Positions 1 through 6,519 of a DNA stretch of 24,353 nucleotides are shown here, one piece after another. Location: IMG/VR virus record IMGVR_UViG_3300037847_000384, positions 1 through 24,353 of that record; one strand, 5' to 3'. The translations under genes were made by a program, and so were the position numbers. Below the pieces are notes generated by a model, which saw only the letters and a list, made by a program, of their open reading frames with translations, was not told the origin of the DNA and searched no databases. The first letter of the stretch is position 1, and the number at the start of each line of letters is the position of its first letter. The stretch comes from a virus.

Positions 1-227
1 TCATCTATTTGTTCCCACCATTTAGGAATCATCAATTTTTTCTGATCCTTAACTTCGAAGTGAAATTGATATGCAGCAGAATCAGGATTTATATCTATAA
101 TGTCCCCTTTAATTGACATTCCACCTGATTGGGGTGTTCGTCTTACATTCGTTCCTAAGTATTTATTTATTAGTTTAGCAACTTCTCGTTCTGCTCTTTT
201 GCCTTTGGCTTGTGAATTTATTGGCAT
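1..227 (-). CDS. PDDEXK nuclease, Holliday-junction-resolvase-like (partial, C-terminus outside window)
   Basis: Seventy-five residues are visible before the frame leaves the window. They read MPINSQAKGKRAEREVAKLI, then RRTPQSGG, GDIIDI and FHFEVKDQKK. The glutamate in the first helix, the aspartate of GDI and the E-x-K of EVK are the spacing expected of the PDDEXK nuclease fold, and the RTP-SGG loop is typical of phage Holliday-junction resolvase or VRR-NUC-like enzymes. Such enzymes cleave branched DNA during recombination, replication or before packaging. The ATG is preceded by AAAGGA about six bases upstream. It lies in the same leftward block as the SSB-like protein, which fits a recombination/replication role. 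The fold is well supported; the exact substrate is inferred, and the missing C-terminus could hold further domains. Confidence 0.75.
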   Translation of the reverse strand, partial: MPINSQAKGKRAEREVAKLINKYLGTNVRRTPQSGGMSIKGDIIDINPDSAAYQFHFEVKDQKKLMIPKWWEQID

Positions 228-313
228 ATTGATCCTTTTAGGAGAAAGGGACAACTACTATTCGATTGTGATATGTTAATTAAACAAAAGAGTATAAGAA
301 GTAGTTGCCCCAT
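218..313 (-). CDS. Possible 31-residue hydrophobic peptide
   Basis: A short frame starts with ATG eight bases after the stop of the preceding 33-residue frame and is preceded by AAAGGAAAAA, a credible ribosome site. It begins MGQLLLILFCLINISQ, which looks like a signal or membrane segment, and ends CPFLLKGSICQ, overlapping the nuclease start by ten bases in another frame. A leader-peptide role (coupling translation into the nuclease) or a small membrane protein are both possible. It could also be chance, because its first codons form one arm of an inverted repeat. Confidence 0.35.
   Translation of the reverse strand: MGQLLLILFCLINISQSNSSCPFLLKGSICQ
248..311. repeat. Imperfect inverted repeat upstream of nuclease gene
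   Basis: Arms at 248-259 (GGGACAACTACT) and 300-311 (AGTAGTTGCCCC) are complementary at 11 of 12 positions, with a 40-base loop. On leftward mRNA it would form just before the nuclease ribosome site (about 234-239) and would include the ATG of the 31-residue frame. It could be an RNA hairpin modulating translation, a protein-binding site, or chance. Confidence 0.4.
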
Positions 314-321
314 TTTTTCCT

Positions 322-423
322 TTAAAGTAATATTAGCCCCACAAACATAATTCCAAATAATGAAACTGACAAGAAAACAACTAACAATAAAAGCATTATT
401 ATTATGTGTTCGTTAGTCATCAT
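322..423 (-). CDS. 33-residue single-pass membrane peptide
   Basis: The ATG overlaps the stop of the SSB-like gene as TAATG, the same coupling used throughout the window, so the frame is probably translated. The product begins MMTNEHIIIMLLLLVVFLSV and continues with a further hydrophobic stretch to LILL-stop. It is therefore almost entirely one transmembrane helix after a short polar N-terminus. I do not recognise a family. Small membrane peptides are common in phage early regions, and no function can be assigned. Confidence 0.55.
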   Translation of the reverse strand: MMTNEHIIIMLLLLVVFLSVSLFGIMFVGLILL

Positions 424-1088
424 TAGAATGGTAGTTCGTCATCATCAATTTGTACTGGTTCTGTAGTGTTGTCAATCACACTTTGCTTATAATCATCTAC
501 TCTTTGCTTTTGTTCTAAATAATCAACATCTTGTGGTGTTCCAGTTTTTCCTTCACATGCTTCCACCCAAGATTCCACTCGCTTAAAGTTTTGAACAAAC
601 TCAGGAGTAGTCCAAGATTGACCATTTTCAATAAACAATCGTACACAATTATTGAAAATCATTCCAAATCTTGCACCATTAGTAAAGGTACTATTGGTAG
701 TATTAACTTGTTGTTTTAATGCTTTGTCTTTTTGAAGTTGTTGTTCAAACTCGTTTACACTTTTCTTTACATTTTCAAATTGAGGATTAGCAGATTCTTT
801 GCTTACCTTTTCAACTTTCCAATAATTACGAAGTTGTCCTTCATTAGTAGTAAATTGTTCCCAACTTAACAAGAAGTCATCTCCAGTTGATATAAGATCA
901 AGTTTCCTTTTAAGTGAATCAGTAGCATCTAATGTTAATTGTTTACCATCTTCTAATACTTCATACTTGAAGGTATTAAACTTCTTACCTTGCCATTCTT
1001 TTTCTTCGTAGACACCACTTGAATTTAAAGTCAATCTAAGTTGTCCACCTATGTTTGCTTTTAAGTCTTTTAAGTTTACAAAAGCCAT
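423..1088 (-). CDS. Single-stranded DNA-binding protein (SSB-like)
   Basis: This 221-residue protein would coat single-stranded DNA during phage replication and recombination. The evidence is architecture: an N-terminal half (about 1-100) with alternating strands compatible with an OB fold (LTLNSSGVYEEKEWQGKKF, then FKYEVLEDGKQLTLDATDS), a linker, a helical section (about 105-185), and an acidic tip ending DDDELPF. That tip is the hallmark SSB C-terminus used to recruit partners such as helicases and nucleases. It is longer than bacterial SSB-family average, like several phage versions. It starts after AGGAG nine bases downstream of the 74-residue gene, and a PDDEXK nuclease lies in the same leftward block. 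A recombination mediator with an SSB-like tail is the main alternative. Confidence 0.72.
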   Translation of the reverse strand: MAFVNLKDLKANIGGQLRLTLNSSGVYEEKEWQGKKFNTFKYEVLEDGKQLTLDATDSLKRKLDLISTGDDFLLSWEQFTTNEGQLRNYWKVEKVSKESANPQFENVKKSVNEFEQQLQKDKALKQQVNTTNSTFTNGARFGMIFNNCVRLFIENGQSWTTPEFVQNFKRVESWVEACEGKTGTPQDVDYLEQKQRVDDYKQSVIDNTTEPVQIDDDELPF

Positions 1089-1097
1089 TATTTTCTC

Positions 1098-1322
1098 CTA
1101 TTTAATGTGTTCGGCAGAAGTTGGATTGGGTAGTTTCCTAATGTTCTCATCAGGTCTTTTAGCCATTTCTTCTGCCAAACGATTTTTCTCATTTTCCACT
1201 TGTTCACGAATGGATCGTAAATCGTGTCTAAGTGTATTTTCATTATCATTGTCGATTCTATTTCGTTCCATTACTTCAATCAACAATTCTAATTCTTCTA
1301 AGGTAAATTTTATGAGTACCAT
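1098..1322 (-). CDS. Hypothetical 74-residue helical protein
   Basis: This protein is charged and mostly helical: KFTLEELELLIEVMERNR followed by heptad-like acidic and basic residues up to about residue 58, then a Pro/Asn-rich tail. A short coiled coil is likely. The ATG follows AAGGTGG about eight bases upstream and overlaps the end of the 28-residue frame by 13 bases; the SSB-like gene begins nine bases after its stop. I do not recognise the family. Its place at the head of the SSB operon suggests a role in early DNA metabolism or its control, which is inference from position only. Confidence 0.7.
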   Translation of the reverse strand: MVLIKFTLEELELLIEVMERNRIDNDNENTLRHDLRSIREQVENEKNRLAEEMAKRPDENIRKLPNPTSAEHIK

Positions 1323-1396
1323 TCTCTAACCACCTTTTTTAAAAATTCCCACATAACTATCATGTAGATAGTGTAAGCTATAATTTCTATGATCAT
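1310..1396 (-). CDS. 28-residue membrane/amphipathic peptide, first gene of leftward early operon
   Basis: A strong ribosome site (AAAGGAG, six bases before the ATG) precedes a frame reading MIIEIIAYTIYMIVMWEFL then a basic end, KKVVREWYS. It is a probable single membrane helix with a positively charged flank. It overlaps the next gene by 13 bases and lies about 30 bases downstream of the proposed leftward promoter start. It may be a real small protein or a leader that couples ribosomes into the 74-residue gene. No family is recognised. Confidence 0.5.
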   Translation of the reverse strand: MIIEIIAYTIYMIVMWEFLKKVVREWYS

Positions 1397-1431
1397 GATT
1401 TTTCTCCTTTGTCATTAACATATTTGAAAAC

Positions 1432-1461
1432 AACCTAAGTCTTTTTTTTTATTTAAGTCAA
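1432..1461 (-). promoter_or_regulatory. Candidate leftward sigma70-type promoter for SSB operon
   Basis: On the minus strand TTGACT (1456-1461) and TAGGTT (1432-1437) are separated by 18 bases containing an A-tract. Reading the -10 as TTAGGT instead gives a 17-base spacer. Transcription would start near 1425, about 30 bases before the first small gene. The -35 is good; the -10 keeps the important second A and last T but is otherwise weak. Confidence 0.5.
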
Positions 1462-1481
1462 GAATTATTTTGCTAATTCTT
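1460..1481. repeat. Perfect 8-bp inverted repeat beside the leftward promoter
   Basis: AAGAATTA (1460-1467) and TAATTCTT (1474-1481) flank a six-base spacer and abut the -35 box of the leftward promoter. It could be an operator for a dimeric regulator. On the plus strand it is followed by a T-run (to 1488), so a weak terminator for rightward transcripts is an alternative, although the stem has almost no G or C. Confidence 0.45.
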
Positions 1482-1546
1482 TTTTTTTCTTATAATTCTT
1501 CTTATGCTTTAACTTTTTATTTATCTTTGTCTTTGTCTTTTTCTTG

Positions 1547-1635
1547 CACCCTTAGGGTAACCCTTTGATAAGACTTGATATCCACACACTTATCCACAAT
1601 TTGTGTATGATCCTACAACCCTTTATATAACCCTT
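1547..1635 (+). repeat. Paired ACCCTT direct repeats (iteron-like)
   Basis: CACCCTT at 1547 and AACCCTT at 1559, 1617 and 1629 form two pairs, each with exactly 12 bp between starts. The DnaA boxes lie between the two pairs. The first pair also brackets an inverted copy, giving ACCCT-T-AGGGT-A-ACCCT at 1548-1564. AAGACTTGA is also repeated at 1570-1578 and 1651-1659. Spacing near one helical turn suggests binding sites for a protein on one face of the DNA. Confidence 0.45.
1578..1598 (+). promoter_or_regulatory. Two DnaA-box-like sites
   Basis: TTATCCACA at 1590-1598 is a perfect match to the consensus DnaA box, and ATATCCACA at 1578-1586 differs at one base, 12 bp upstream in the same orientation. 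I noticed no other perfect copy in the window. Use by host DnaA is inferred. Confidence 0.5.
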
Positions 1636-1655
1636 AAAAATATTTTGGAAAAGAC

Positions 1656-1684
1656 TTGACTCTAATTGTATTAAGTGATATTTT
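1656..1684 (+). promoter_or_regulatory. Candidate rightward sigma70-type promoter
   Basis: TTGACT (1656-1661) and TATTTT (1679-1684) are separated by 17 bases, with transcription expected to start near 1691. That leaves a leader of about 26 bases before the ATG at 1717 of the only rightward gene. It is the best-spaced promoter seen in the window. Confidence 0.6.
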
Positions 1685-1716
1685 ATCTAATATGTTAAGT
1701 AAACATGGAGAAACAA

Positions 1717-2139
1717 ATGAATAAAGAAAATGTAAAAATAATGAATGAAATGTTTGAAGAAGCTTGTGGTGTTTTGTATTTATTTGGAAATGCTAACAGC
1801 GAACTTGTTCAATTTGAAGATGGTTCTTGGGGTGAAAACCCAAAGTGGCATGATAATCCTGAGGTGTATTTTAGAACACCTGAAGATATATTTAGAGAAT
1901 TAGAATACTTTATATATCGTAGCGATGAAATGTTTGATCCTAAAGAACACGAATCAGATGCTGTTGAATTAAAATTCTATAAACAGTTTCTAAAAAAATA
2001 TAAACATCTAAGAATCAAGGATAATAACTATTCACCCCTAACTGGTGTAAATACAAAACGATTTGATACTGGTCCTGATTCTACACCTTTGGACAAAAAA
2101 ATGAAAGTAATTTCATCGGTAAAAACTATGGTGGGTTAA
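1717..2139 (+). CDS. Hypothetical protein, lone rightward gene
   Basis: This is the only gene on the plus strand. The open frame allows an ATG at 1705, but GGAG at 1707-1710 lies six bases before the ATG at 1717, so the 140-residue form starting MNKENVKIMNEMFEEACGVL is preferred. It is acidic in the first two thirds, with aromatic-rich segments such as VYFRTPEDIFRELEYF, and ends in a basic tail. There is no signal peptide, membrane helix or recognisable DNA-binding motif, and I do not recognise the family. It has its own promoter, faces away from the replication operon, and is followed by a strong hairpin terminator. It therefore makes a single-gene transcript. An early host-takeover or regulatory role is only a guess from position. 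Confidence 0.75.
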   Translation: MNKENVKIMNEMFEEACGVLYLFGNANSELVQFEDGSWGENPKWHDNPEVYFRTPEDIFRELEYFIYRSDEMFDPKEHESDAVELKFYKQFLKKYKHLRIKDNNYSPLTGVNTKRFDTGPDSTPLDKKMKVISSVKTMVG

Positions 2140-2178
2140 AAGAATATACAAATATTTTTTTACCTCTTAGTTACAAAG

Positions 2179-2202
2179 AAGCCCTCAAATGAGGGCTTTT
2201 TT
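2179..2202 (+). terminator. Rho-independent terminator, possibly bidirectional
   Basis: AAGCCCTC, a four-base loop AAAT, GAGGGCTT and then T's give a GC-rich stem followed by a six-base T-run, 40 bases after the stop of the rightward gene. On the leftward strand the stem is followed by TTCTTTG, so it could also stop the late operon, which ends at 2247. Confidence 0.85.
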
Positions 2203-2246
2203 GTTTATGGGGTGATTATATACCTTTCAGTATAAAAGTCTTGTAT

Positions 2247-3020
2247 TTACTGGATTTGTTGCCTTAAAACTAATTGTGTGCTAAATCTTCCATCTGCTAT
2301 TTCAGTAAATGTCATTGGTTTGTCCAATCGTACCCAATGAGTAGTTGTACCATCATTCCAAACAAACTTCTTTGATTCACCACGAAGAAAATCTTGCATA
2401 GTAATTAGATTTGTTTTGAATGTACTTGAAATATTTTGAAATGATATAGTGTGAATTTCTTGCCCTTCATTTACATTTAGTGCATATTCAACTCCACCTA
2501 ATGATCTTTGGATTGAGTTTTCGTAATCAATAGATGATTGAATATTGACATCAGGTTCTACTTCAAAATCTAATTTTTTACCAATTAGGATTTCAGATAT
2601 GTTATTTTGTGCATCATTAAATTCAACACAGAATTTGGTTTTGCTTGTTACTTCTGTAAATGTTTTGATTCTCCAAGATGCTACTGTGCTACCACTTCCA
2701 AAGTTTACTGCACCACTTAATCCATCTAATGCTGTACCAAATCTTATAGTGTTTTCAGATCCATCTTGTACACCAATTCCACAATCTCCTGAAAATCGCA
2801 TAGCAAGTGCATCTGCACTTACTGCACTTCCAACTTGATAACATATTGCATCATTTGCTGTTACACCTGACATAGCAGTTCCAATGTTTTGGTCTGCCAC
2901 TCTTTCGTGATTCGTCAAACTATCTGATGCTGTAAAAGTTGTACCACTAAATGTTCCTTCACTTACTGTGTTATCACTTCTGTACATATTAATACTATCA
3001 TATATAAAATAACTTGCCAT
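2247..3020 (-). CDS. Probable tail protein (last gene of late operon)
   Basis: This 257-residue protein is rich in Ser, Thr, Gly and Asn, with predicted beta strands, no signal peptide and no membrane helix, as for a phage structural protein. It begins MASYFIYDSINMYRSDNT. Its C-terminal third (HTISFQNISSTFKTNLITMQDFLRG then WVRLDKPMTF and STQLVLRQQIQ) resembles the beta-sandwich ends of tail-tip or distal-tail proteins. The start overlaps the stop of the upstream 807-residue tail protein as TAATG, so the two are likely co-translated and may work in one assembly. A hub-associated or receptor-side protein is the best guess. Nothing follows but the terminator. Confidence 0.6.
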   Translation of the reverse strand: MASYFIYDSINMYRSDNTVSEGTFSGTTFTASDSLTNHERVADQNIGTAMSGVTANDAICYQVGSAVSADALAMRFSGDCGIGVQDGSENTIRFGTALDGLSGAVNFGSGSTVASWRIKTFTEVTSKTKFCVEFNDAQNNISEILIGKKLDFEVEPDVNIQSSIDYENSIQRSLGGVEYALNVNEGQEIHTISFQNISSTFKTNLITMQDFLRGESKKFVWNDGTTTHWVRLDKPMTFTEIADGRFSTQLVLRQQIQ

Positions 3021-5443
3021 TATACTTCCCTTGTTTGTATTGTAATTTTACCAACTTGTCTTTTTAAATTTGTTATGATGAACTTTTTACCACTCCAAGC
3101 ATCTTTAAATAATCTTGTAGGCATAGCAATAAAACTATCAAAGGTATCTGATATTTCATCAAATGGTGTTCCAAGTTCTGAAAATGTAATTTCACCAAAG
3201 TCTATGAAATCGCCTACTTGCAACATTGCATACTTTTCAGGATTTACTATAGTTGCACTTACAGTAGTTTTATATTCACCAAATAAACTTTTTCTAAAAT
3301 TAATCCAACTGGAATTTCTTGAACCTACTACATCATCTACTGCATCATAAAGTAAATCAAGATTGATTTCTTGTTTTTGAACATCGTTACTTCCAAAGAT
3401 AGTAGTATGAGTAGATGCTATAAAAGTATCTTTATCTTCATATTTATTTTCAGCAGGGTGTGGATTATAGTTTACTACCAAATTCGTTTCTAAATCTTGT
3501 GCAGGTGTAATACCAATCTCATAATCAGATATATCATTTTGTGATAAATCTACATCTGCAGTAACACTATCTTCAATAGTAAAATATCGTAAAGTTGAAG
3601 CACCTGATATTGTAGATGCTTGTTGTGCTTGTGGACTATATTGAAAAAAGAAACATCCTTCATATTGTAATTGTTCCATCACATCTTCTAATGAAGTTGG
3701 TTCATATAATGCTAATCGTGTTTTCCAATGAGTTGATGTTGGACTGGTTGTGGTAGAATCTCTTAATTCTGCTACACCCTTATATCCATTATTTAAATTA
3801 TCAGTATCTCCTGAATCTGAATTTATACCTACAAAATCTTTAATGACTTGTCTGTGAATTGATACAGGATTATTTAAATCATTATTTACTCCTGTGTGTC
3901 CATTGAAGTCTTTAGTAGTAATATCTTGTCCAATATATAGTTCACTAATATTAGCATTTGATTCTTGTTTAGCAATCGGTTCATCGTCAGTTGTTAATGC
4001 AGTAGTATAGGTTGCAAAGATACTATAAATTTTTAATGTTCCAACAAAGTTATCAAACTCAACTTCTCCACCTCCACCAGTACTATCTGCAAACAATCTA
4101 AAAGTTAATCTAAATCTATCTTGTATTTGTCCATTTTTAAATATATCTGCAAATTCAGTTGCATCGATACTTGTTGTTTGTGTGTTGATTGCTACATTTG
4201 AAGTATGGGCATTGTTAATTCCACTTCCTGCACTACCTTTAAAAAATTCTGCATTGGTTTCATCTGCTAAATTTGCACTTCCTGATAAATCGTCTGAATG
4301 TAAATATAATTTAAAACCTGAACCACTAAAACTACCTGAATTAGCATTACCTAAATCTACTGAGTATCGCATAGTAATATTAAATCCAGTAAGTTTGTGC
4401 ATTGGTTTTGGAAACTTTAAAAATATAGAAGCACCTGCATCTACATTAGAATCGCCTTGATCAGGATTGATTTCACCACTAATAGTAGCAAATGTAGAAT
4501 CGTCTACTGTTCCATCAGATTCTAAATCAAAAGCATTAGCCCCATTACTAAAAGTAGCAGATTCAAATTCTGTTTCACTAAACATAGATAATTCATTAAA
4601 GTTTTCATCAGTTAAATCATTAGGTAATACATTGAAATCTTTTACTATTTGACTATTGACTTCTACTGTTGTTCCACCACTTGTATCAGAAGGATTCAAA
4701 AGTTTTGATGTAGTTGTTGATGCAAATCCTGATTTAGTAAGTGGAATAAATCGTTGTACATTTTTATCATAAAATTCCATATTAACAATACTTGAAGTAT
4801 TATTAGCAATTTTATTAGGAAGTAAGAATACTAAATTATCATTGTCATTTCTAATAAAAGGAACTTTATAAAGATTATGTAGTTGCTTTGACAATACACT
4901 TCCTGACGAAGCACCATAATCTCCTAATACATAAGGAATATTAAACCCTGCAAAATCTCCTGTTGTTTTTGCTTGTGGTAATGATACATTTTGAAATGGT
5001 CTATTAGATATTAGATTCATAACGATTGTATTATTTCTATAACCAAAACTGGATACTTTACCACTAAAGATTTGTAAAGCATTGTTTGCAGTATTATCTC
5101 CATCTATTTGAGATAAAATATTAACTTGTCCATTAATATATTCGTTTCCTAATAATTCTAATAAAGTTGTTCCATCTAAATTTATATTAGCAAGATTTAA
5201 ATTTACTCCACCAGTTTTTGTTGTAAATCCTTTTAAATCCAATGAATAAGATATACTTGGTTTGTTAAGGATAGCAGGGTAATAATTTATGCTATTGTAA
5301 GTAGTGGCAGAAAAACTAAATGCTAAATCAGGAGTATTAGTTGTTAAGATACTTGAATTATTATTTTTAAATATCTGCACTAACCAGTTTTCAGTCATGG
5401 TTGGTGATAACTTTGATGAATAATTAGAGTTAGTAAAACTCAT
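3020..5443 (-). CDS. Large tail protein, probable tail hub / tip protein
   Basis: This 807-residue protein opens with MTENWLVQIFKNN and an IFSGKVSSFGYRNN region, continues with a long Ser/Thr/Asn-rich middle (about 230-500), and ends with a beta-rich section. The end includes VSATIVNPEKYAMLQVGDFIDF, a Trp-containing WSGKKFIITNLKRQVG and TIQTREV. A C-terminus describing surface strands and a final ITNLKR...ITIQTRE strand is typical of central tail hub or tail-tip proteins such as lambda gpJ-like and marine phage hub proteins. Its place downstream of the tape measure is also where tip proteins lie. The start overlaps the DUF5872-like gene by ATGA. It may contact the host surface, but the fibre with the S74 domain lies elsewhere in the operon. 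Structural role fairly sure; hub assignment tentative. Confidence 0.62.
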   Translation of the reverse strand: MSFTNSNYSSKLSPTMTENWLVQIFKNNNSSILTTNTPDLAFSFSATTYNSINYYPAILNKPSISYSLDLKGFTTKTGGVNLNLANINLDGTTLLELLGNEYINGQVNILSQIDGDNTANNALQIFSGKVSSFGYRNNTIVMNLISNRPFQNVSLPQAKTTGDFAGFNIPYVLGDYGASSGSVLSKQLHNLYKVPFIRNDNDNLVFLLPNKIANNTSSIVNMEFYDKNVQRFIPLTKSGFASTTTSKLLNPSDTSGGTTVEVNSQIVKDFNVLPNDLTDENFNELSMFSETEFESATFSNGANAFDLESDGTVDDSTFATISGEINPDQGDSNVDAGASIFLKFPKPMHKLTGFNITMRYSVDLGNANSGSFSGSGFKLYLHSDDLSGSANLADETNAEFFKGSAGSGINNAHTSNVAINTQTTSIDATEFADIFKNGQIQDRFRLTFRLFADSTGGGGEVEFDNFVGTLKIYSIFATYTTALTTDDEPIAKQESNANISELYIGQDITTKDFNGHTGVNNDLNNPVSIHRQVIKDFVGINSDSGDTDNLNNGYKGVAELRDSTTTSPTSTHWKTRLALYEPTSLEDVMEQLQYEGCFFFQYSPQAQQASTISGASTLRYFTIEDSVTADVDLSQNDISDYEIGITPAQDLETNLVVNYNPHPAENKYEDKDTFIASTHTTIFGSNDVQKQEINLDLLYDAVDDVVGSRNSSWINFRKSLFGEYKTTVSATIVNPEKYAMLQVGDFIDFGEITFSELGTPFDEISDTFDSFIAMPTRLFKDAWSGKKFIITNLKRQVGKITIQTREV

Positions 5444-5829
5444 GTATATCTCCTAATTCGTTTGGTTGTTCGTTTTGAATATTTAGCAGATTGCTTTCCT
5501 TTTTTAGTTGCTGCTCGTTTTTTTCTTGTTTCATAAGCATATTGTGATGAACTCATAGACTTAATTAATCTTTCAGGTAGATATCTTTCACCAGTCTTCG
5601 ATGATTTCTTTCCTGACTTAGTAGTCCATTTTTGTTTAGTCCATCTGCTAAGGGCTTTAGCTGCTTTGGTTTTTCTACCACGATAACCACCACCTGCTTT
5701 TTCGTATGCCTTTACAAGAAGTTGTGATTTTCTTGCAGACCATTGTCCAGGCCTACCACCTTTAGAACCTCGCATAATGCGATTTTTAATTCGTTCTCTT
5801 AATTTAGGTTTGGTAAAATGTTTTGACAT
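5440..5829 (-). CDS. DUF5872-like small basic protein
   Basis: This 129-residue, very basic protein contains the blocks RERIKNRIMRGSKGGRPGQW, SARKSQLLVKAYEKAGGGY, LSRWTKQKWTTKSGK and RYLPERLIKSM. From memory these match the domain called DUF5872, found in phages and in large DNA viruses and algae. Its biochemical function is unknown. The C-terminal 35 residues are mostly Lys/Arg (KKRAATKKGKQSAKYSKRTT), suggesting binding to nucleic acid or acidic surfaces. It sits between the thioredoxin-like protein (TAATG) and the tail hub (ATGA). A role in packing DNA inside the head or entering the host with DNA would be inference. Confidence 0.72.
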   Translation of the reverse strand: MSKHFTKPKLRERIKNRIMRGSKGGRPGQWSARKSQLLVKAYEKAGGGYRGRKTKAAKALSRWTKQKWTTKSGKKSSKTGERYLPERLIKSMSSSQYAYETRKKRAATKKGKQSAKYSKRTTKRIRRYT

Positions 5830-6209
5830 TATTGTCCAATCTCCCTTCTTATGCTATTTAGGATTTCATCTTCTCTAAATTTCATAGAAAGGTCTGCTTC
5901 AAATCGTTTTACCTCTACACCATATTCAAATATGATAATGGTAGGTACTACTTTGATGTCCCATTCTTTTTGAATGACTGCACCTATGTTTTTGTTGGCA
6001 AGATCAACATATCCAGTATAGCATTTGTCTATCTTTTCTAATGGTATTTTATTAGCCCAATTCCATGATGCATTGACTTCTATTACAGCACAAAATTCGT
6101 TTTTCATTAACTGAATATCTTGGAAATTATCCAAATTGACTGATTGCGAGTACAGCCAAGAAGTAGATAGTCCAAGCCATATACACAATGATAGTATCCA
6201 TTTTTTCAT
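5829..6209 (-). CDS. Secreted thioredoxin-fold protein lacking the CxxC motif
   Basis: This 126-residue protein has a clear signal peptide (MKKWILSLCIWLGLSTSWLYSQ, cleavage near residue 22). It then carries a thioredoxin-like core: AVIEVNASWNW at the position of the active-site strand, and VVPTIIIFEYGVEVKRF, where the Pro at about 89 is the usual cis-proline before the beta hairpin. The expected WCxxC is replaced by SWNWANK, so redox chemistry by the classical mechanism is unlikely; cysteines remain at about 40 and 63. A periplasmic binding or chaperone role is plausible. It lies between a membrane/coiled-coil gene and the DUF5872-like gene inside the tail cluster, coupled to the latter by TAATG. 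It could act on tail proteins or on the host envelope. Confidence 0.72.
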   Translation of the reverse strand: MKKWILSLCIWLGLSTSWLYSQSVNLDNFQDIQLMKNEFCAVIEVNASWNWANKIPLEKIDKCYTGYVDLANKNIGAVIQKEWDIKVVPTIIIFEYGVEVKRFEADLSMKFREDEILNSIRREIGQ

Positions 6210-6221
6210 AATCTATCCTCA

Positions 6222-6518
6222 TTAGTTATTATTCATTTTCAGTAAAGTATCATTAATGCTTCTTGTATCATCTTTAATGTCATCTACTTTTTCTTCTAAT
6301 TTTTCTACTTTTTCTTCAGTATTAAGAATAGAATTACGAATCATCTGATCTTTCAAATCGTATTCTGTTCTGCTAATTGGTGGTTCAGGTAATTTCTTAG
6401 CTTCCTCAATATCTGCTTGTAGATTAAACCATAAACCGACTATCATAAATATTGTTACACCAATACTGACAAGTGTTTCAATATTCAATGTGAATTTAGT
6501 TCCTTTTCCAAGTTCCAC
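6222..6518 (-). CDS. Membrane-anchored coiled-coil protein
   Basis: This 98-residue protein has a short N-terminus, one membrane helix (about 15-33, ETLVSIGVTIFMIVGLWFNL), a Pro-rich hinge (LPEPPISRTEY) and a long coiled coil from about 55 to the end (EEKVEKLEEKVDDIKDDTRS). The start is GTG, chosen because AAGGAG lies nine bases upstream, inside the end of the 40-residue gene. The shape, a membrane anchor plus periplasmic or cytoplasmic coiled coil, resembles inner-membrane spanin subunits, but it is far from the lysis genes and I see no matching lipoprotein. It lies twelve bases before the signal-peptide-bearing thioredoxin-like protein, so both may work at the envelope. Function unassigned. 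Confidence 0.7.
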   Translation of the reverse strand: MELGKGTKFTLNIETLVSIGVTIFMIVGLWFNLQADIEEAKKLPEPPISRTEYDLKDQMIRNSILNTEEKVEKLEEKVDDIKDDTRSINDTLLKMNNN

Positions 6519-6519
6519 T

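Larger units (their letters stand above)
1397..1704. other. Divergent control region and candidate replication origin
   Basis: About 300 bases without a convincing gene lie between the leftward early operon and the only rightward gene. The region holds two outward-facing sigma70-like promoters near its edges, an inverted repeat at 1460-1481, a long pyrimidine-rich stretch on the plus strand (about 1480-1546, with TTTGTC repeats near 1526-1540), two DnaA-type boxes and paired ACCCTT repeats. Initiator boxes next to an easily melted AT-rich tract is the usual arrangement of bacterial and plasmid origins, and phages can place origins in such gaps. It is equally the expected place for an early promoter switch. 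The motifs are seen; origin activity is inferred. Confidence 0.5.

Noticed and set aside
1705-1716. ATG at 1705 as start of the rightward gene.
   Set aside because: Its upstream sequence lacks a ribosome site, while GGAG is correctly spaced before the ATG at 1717.
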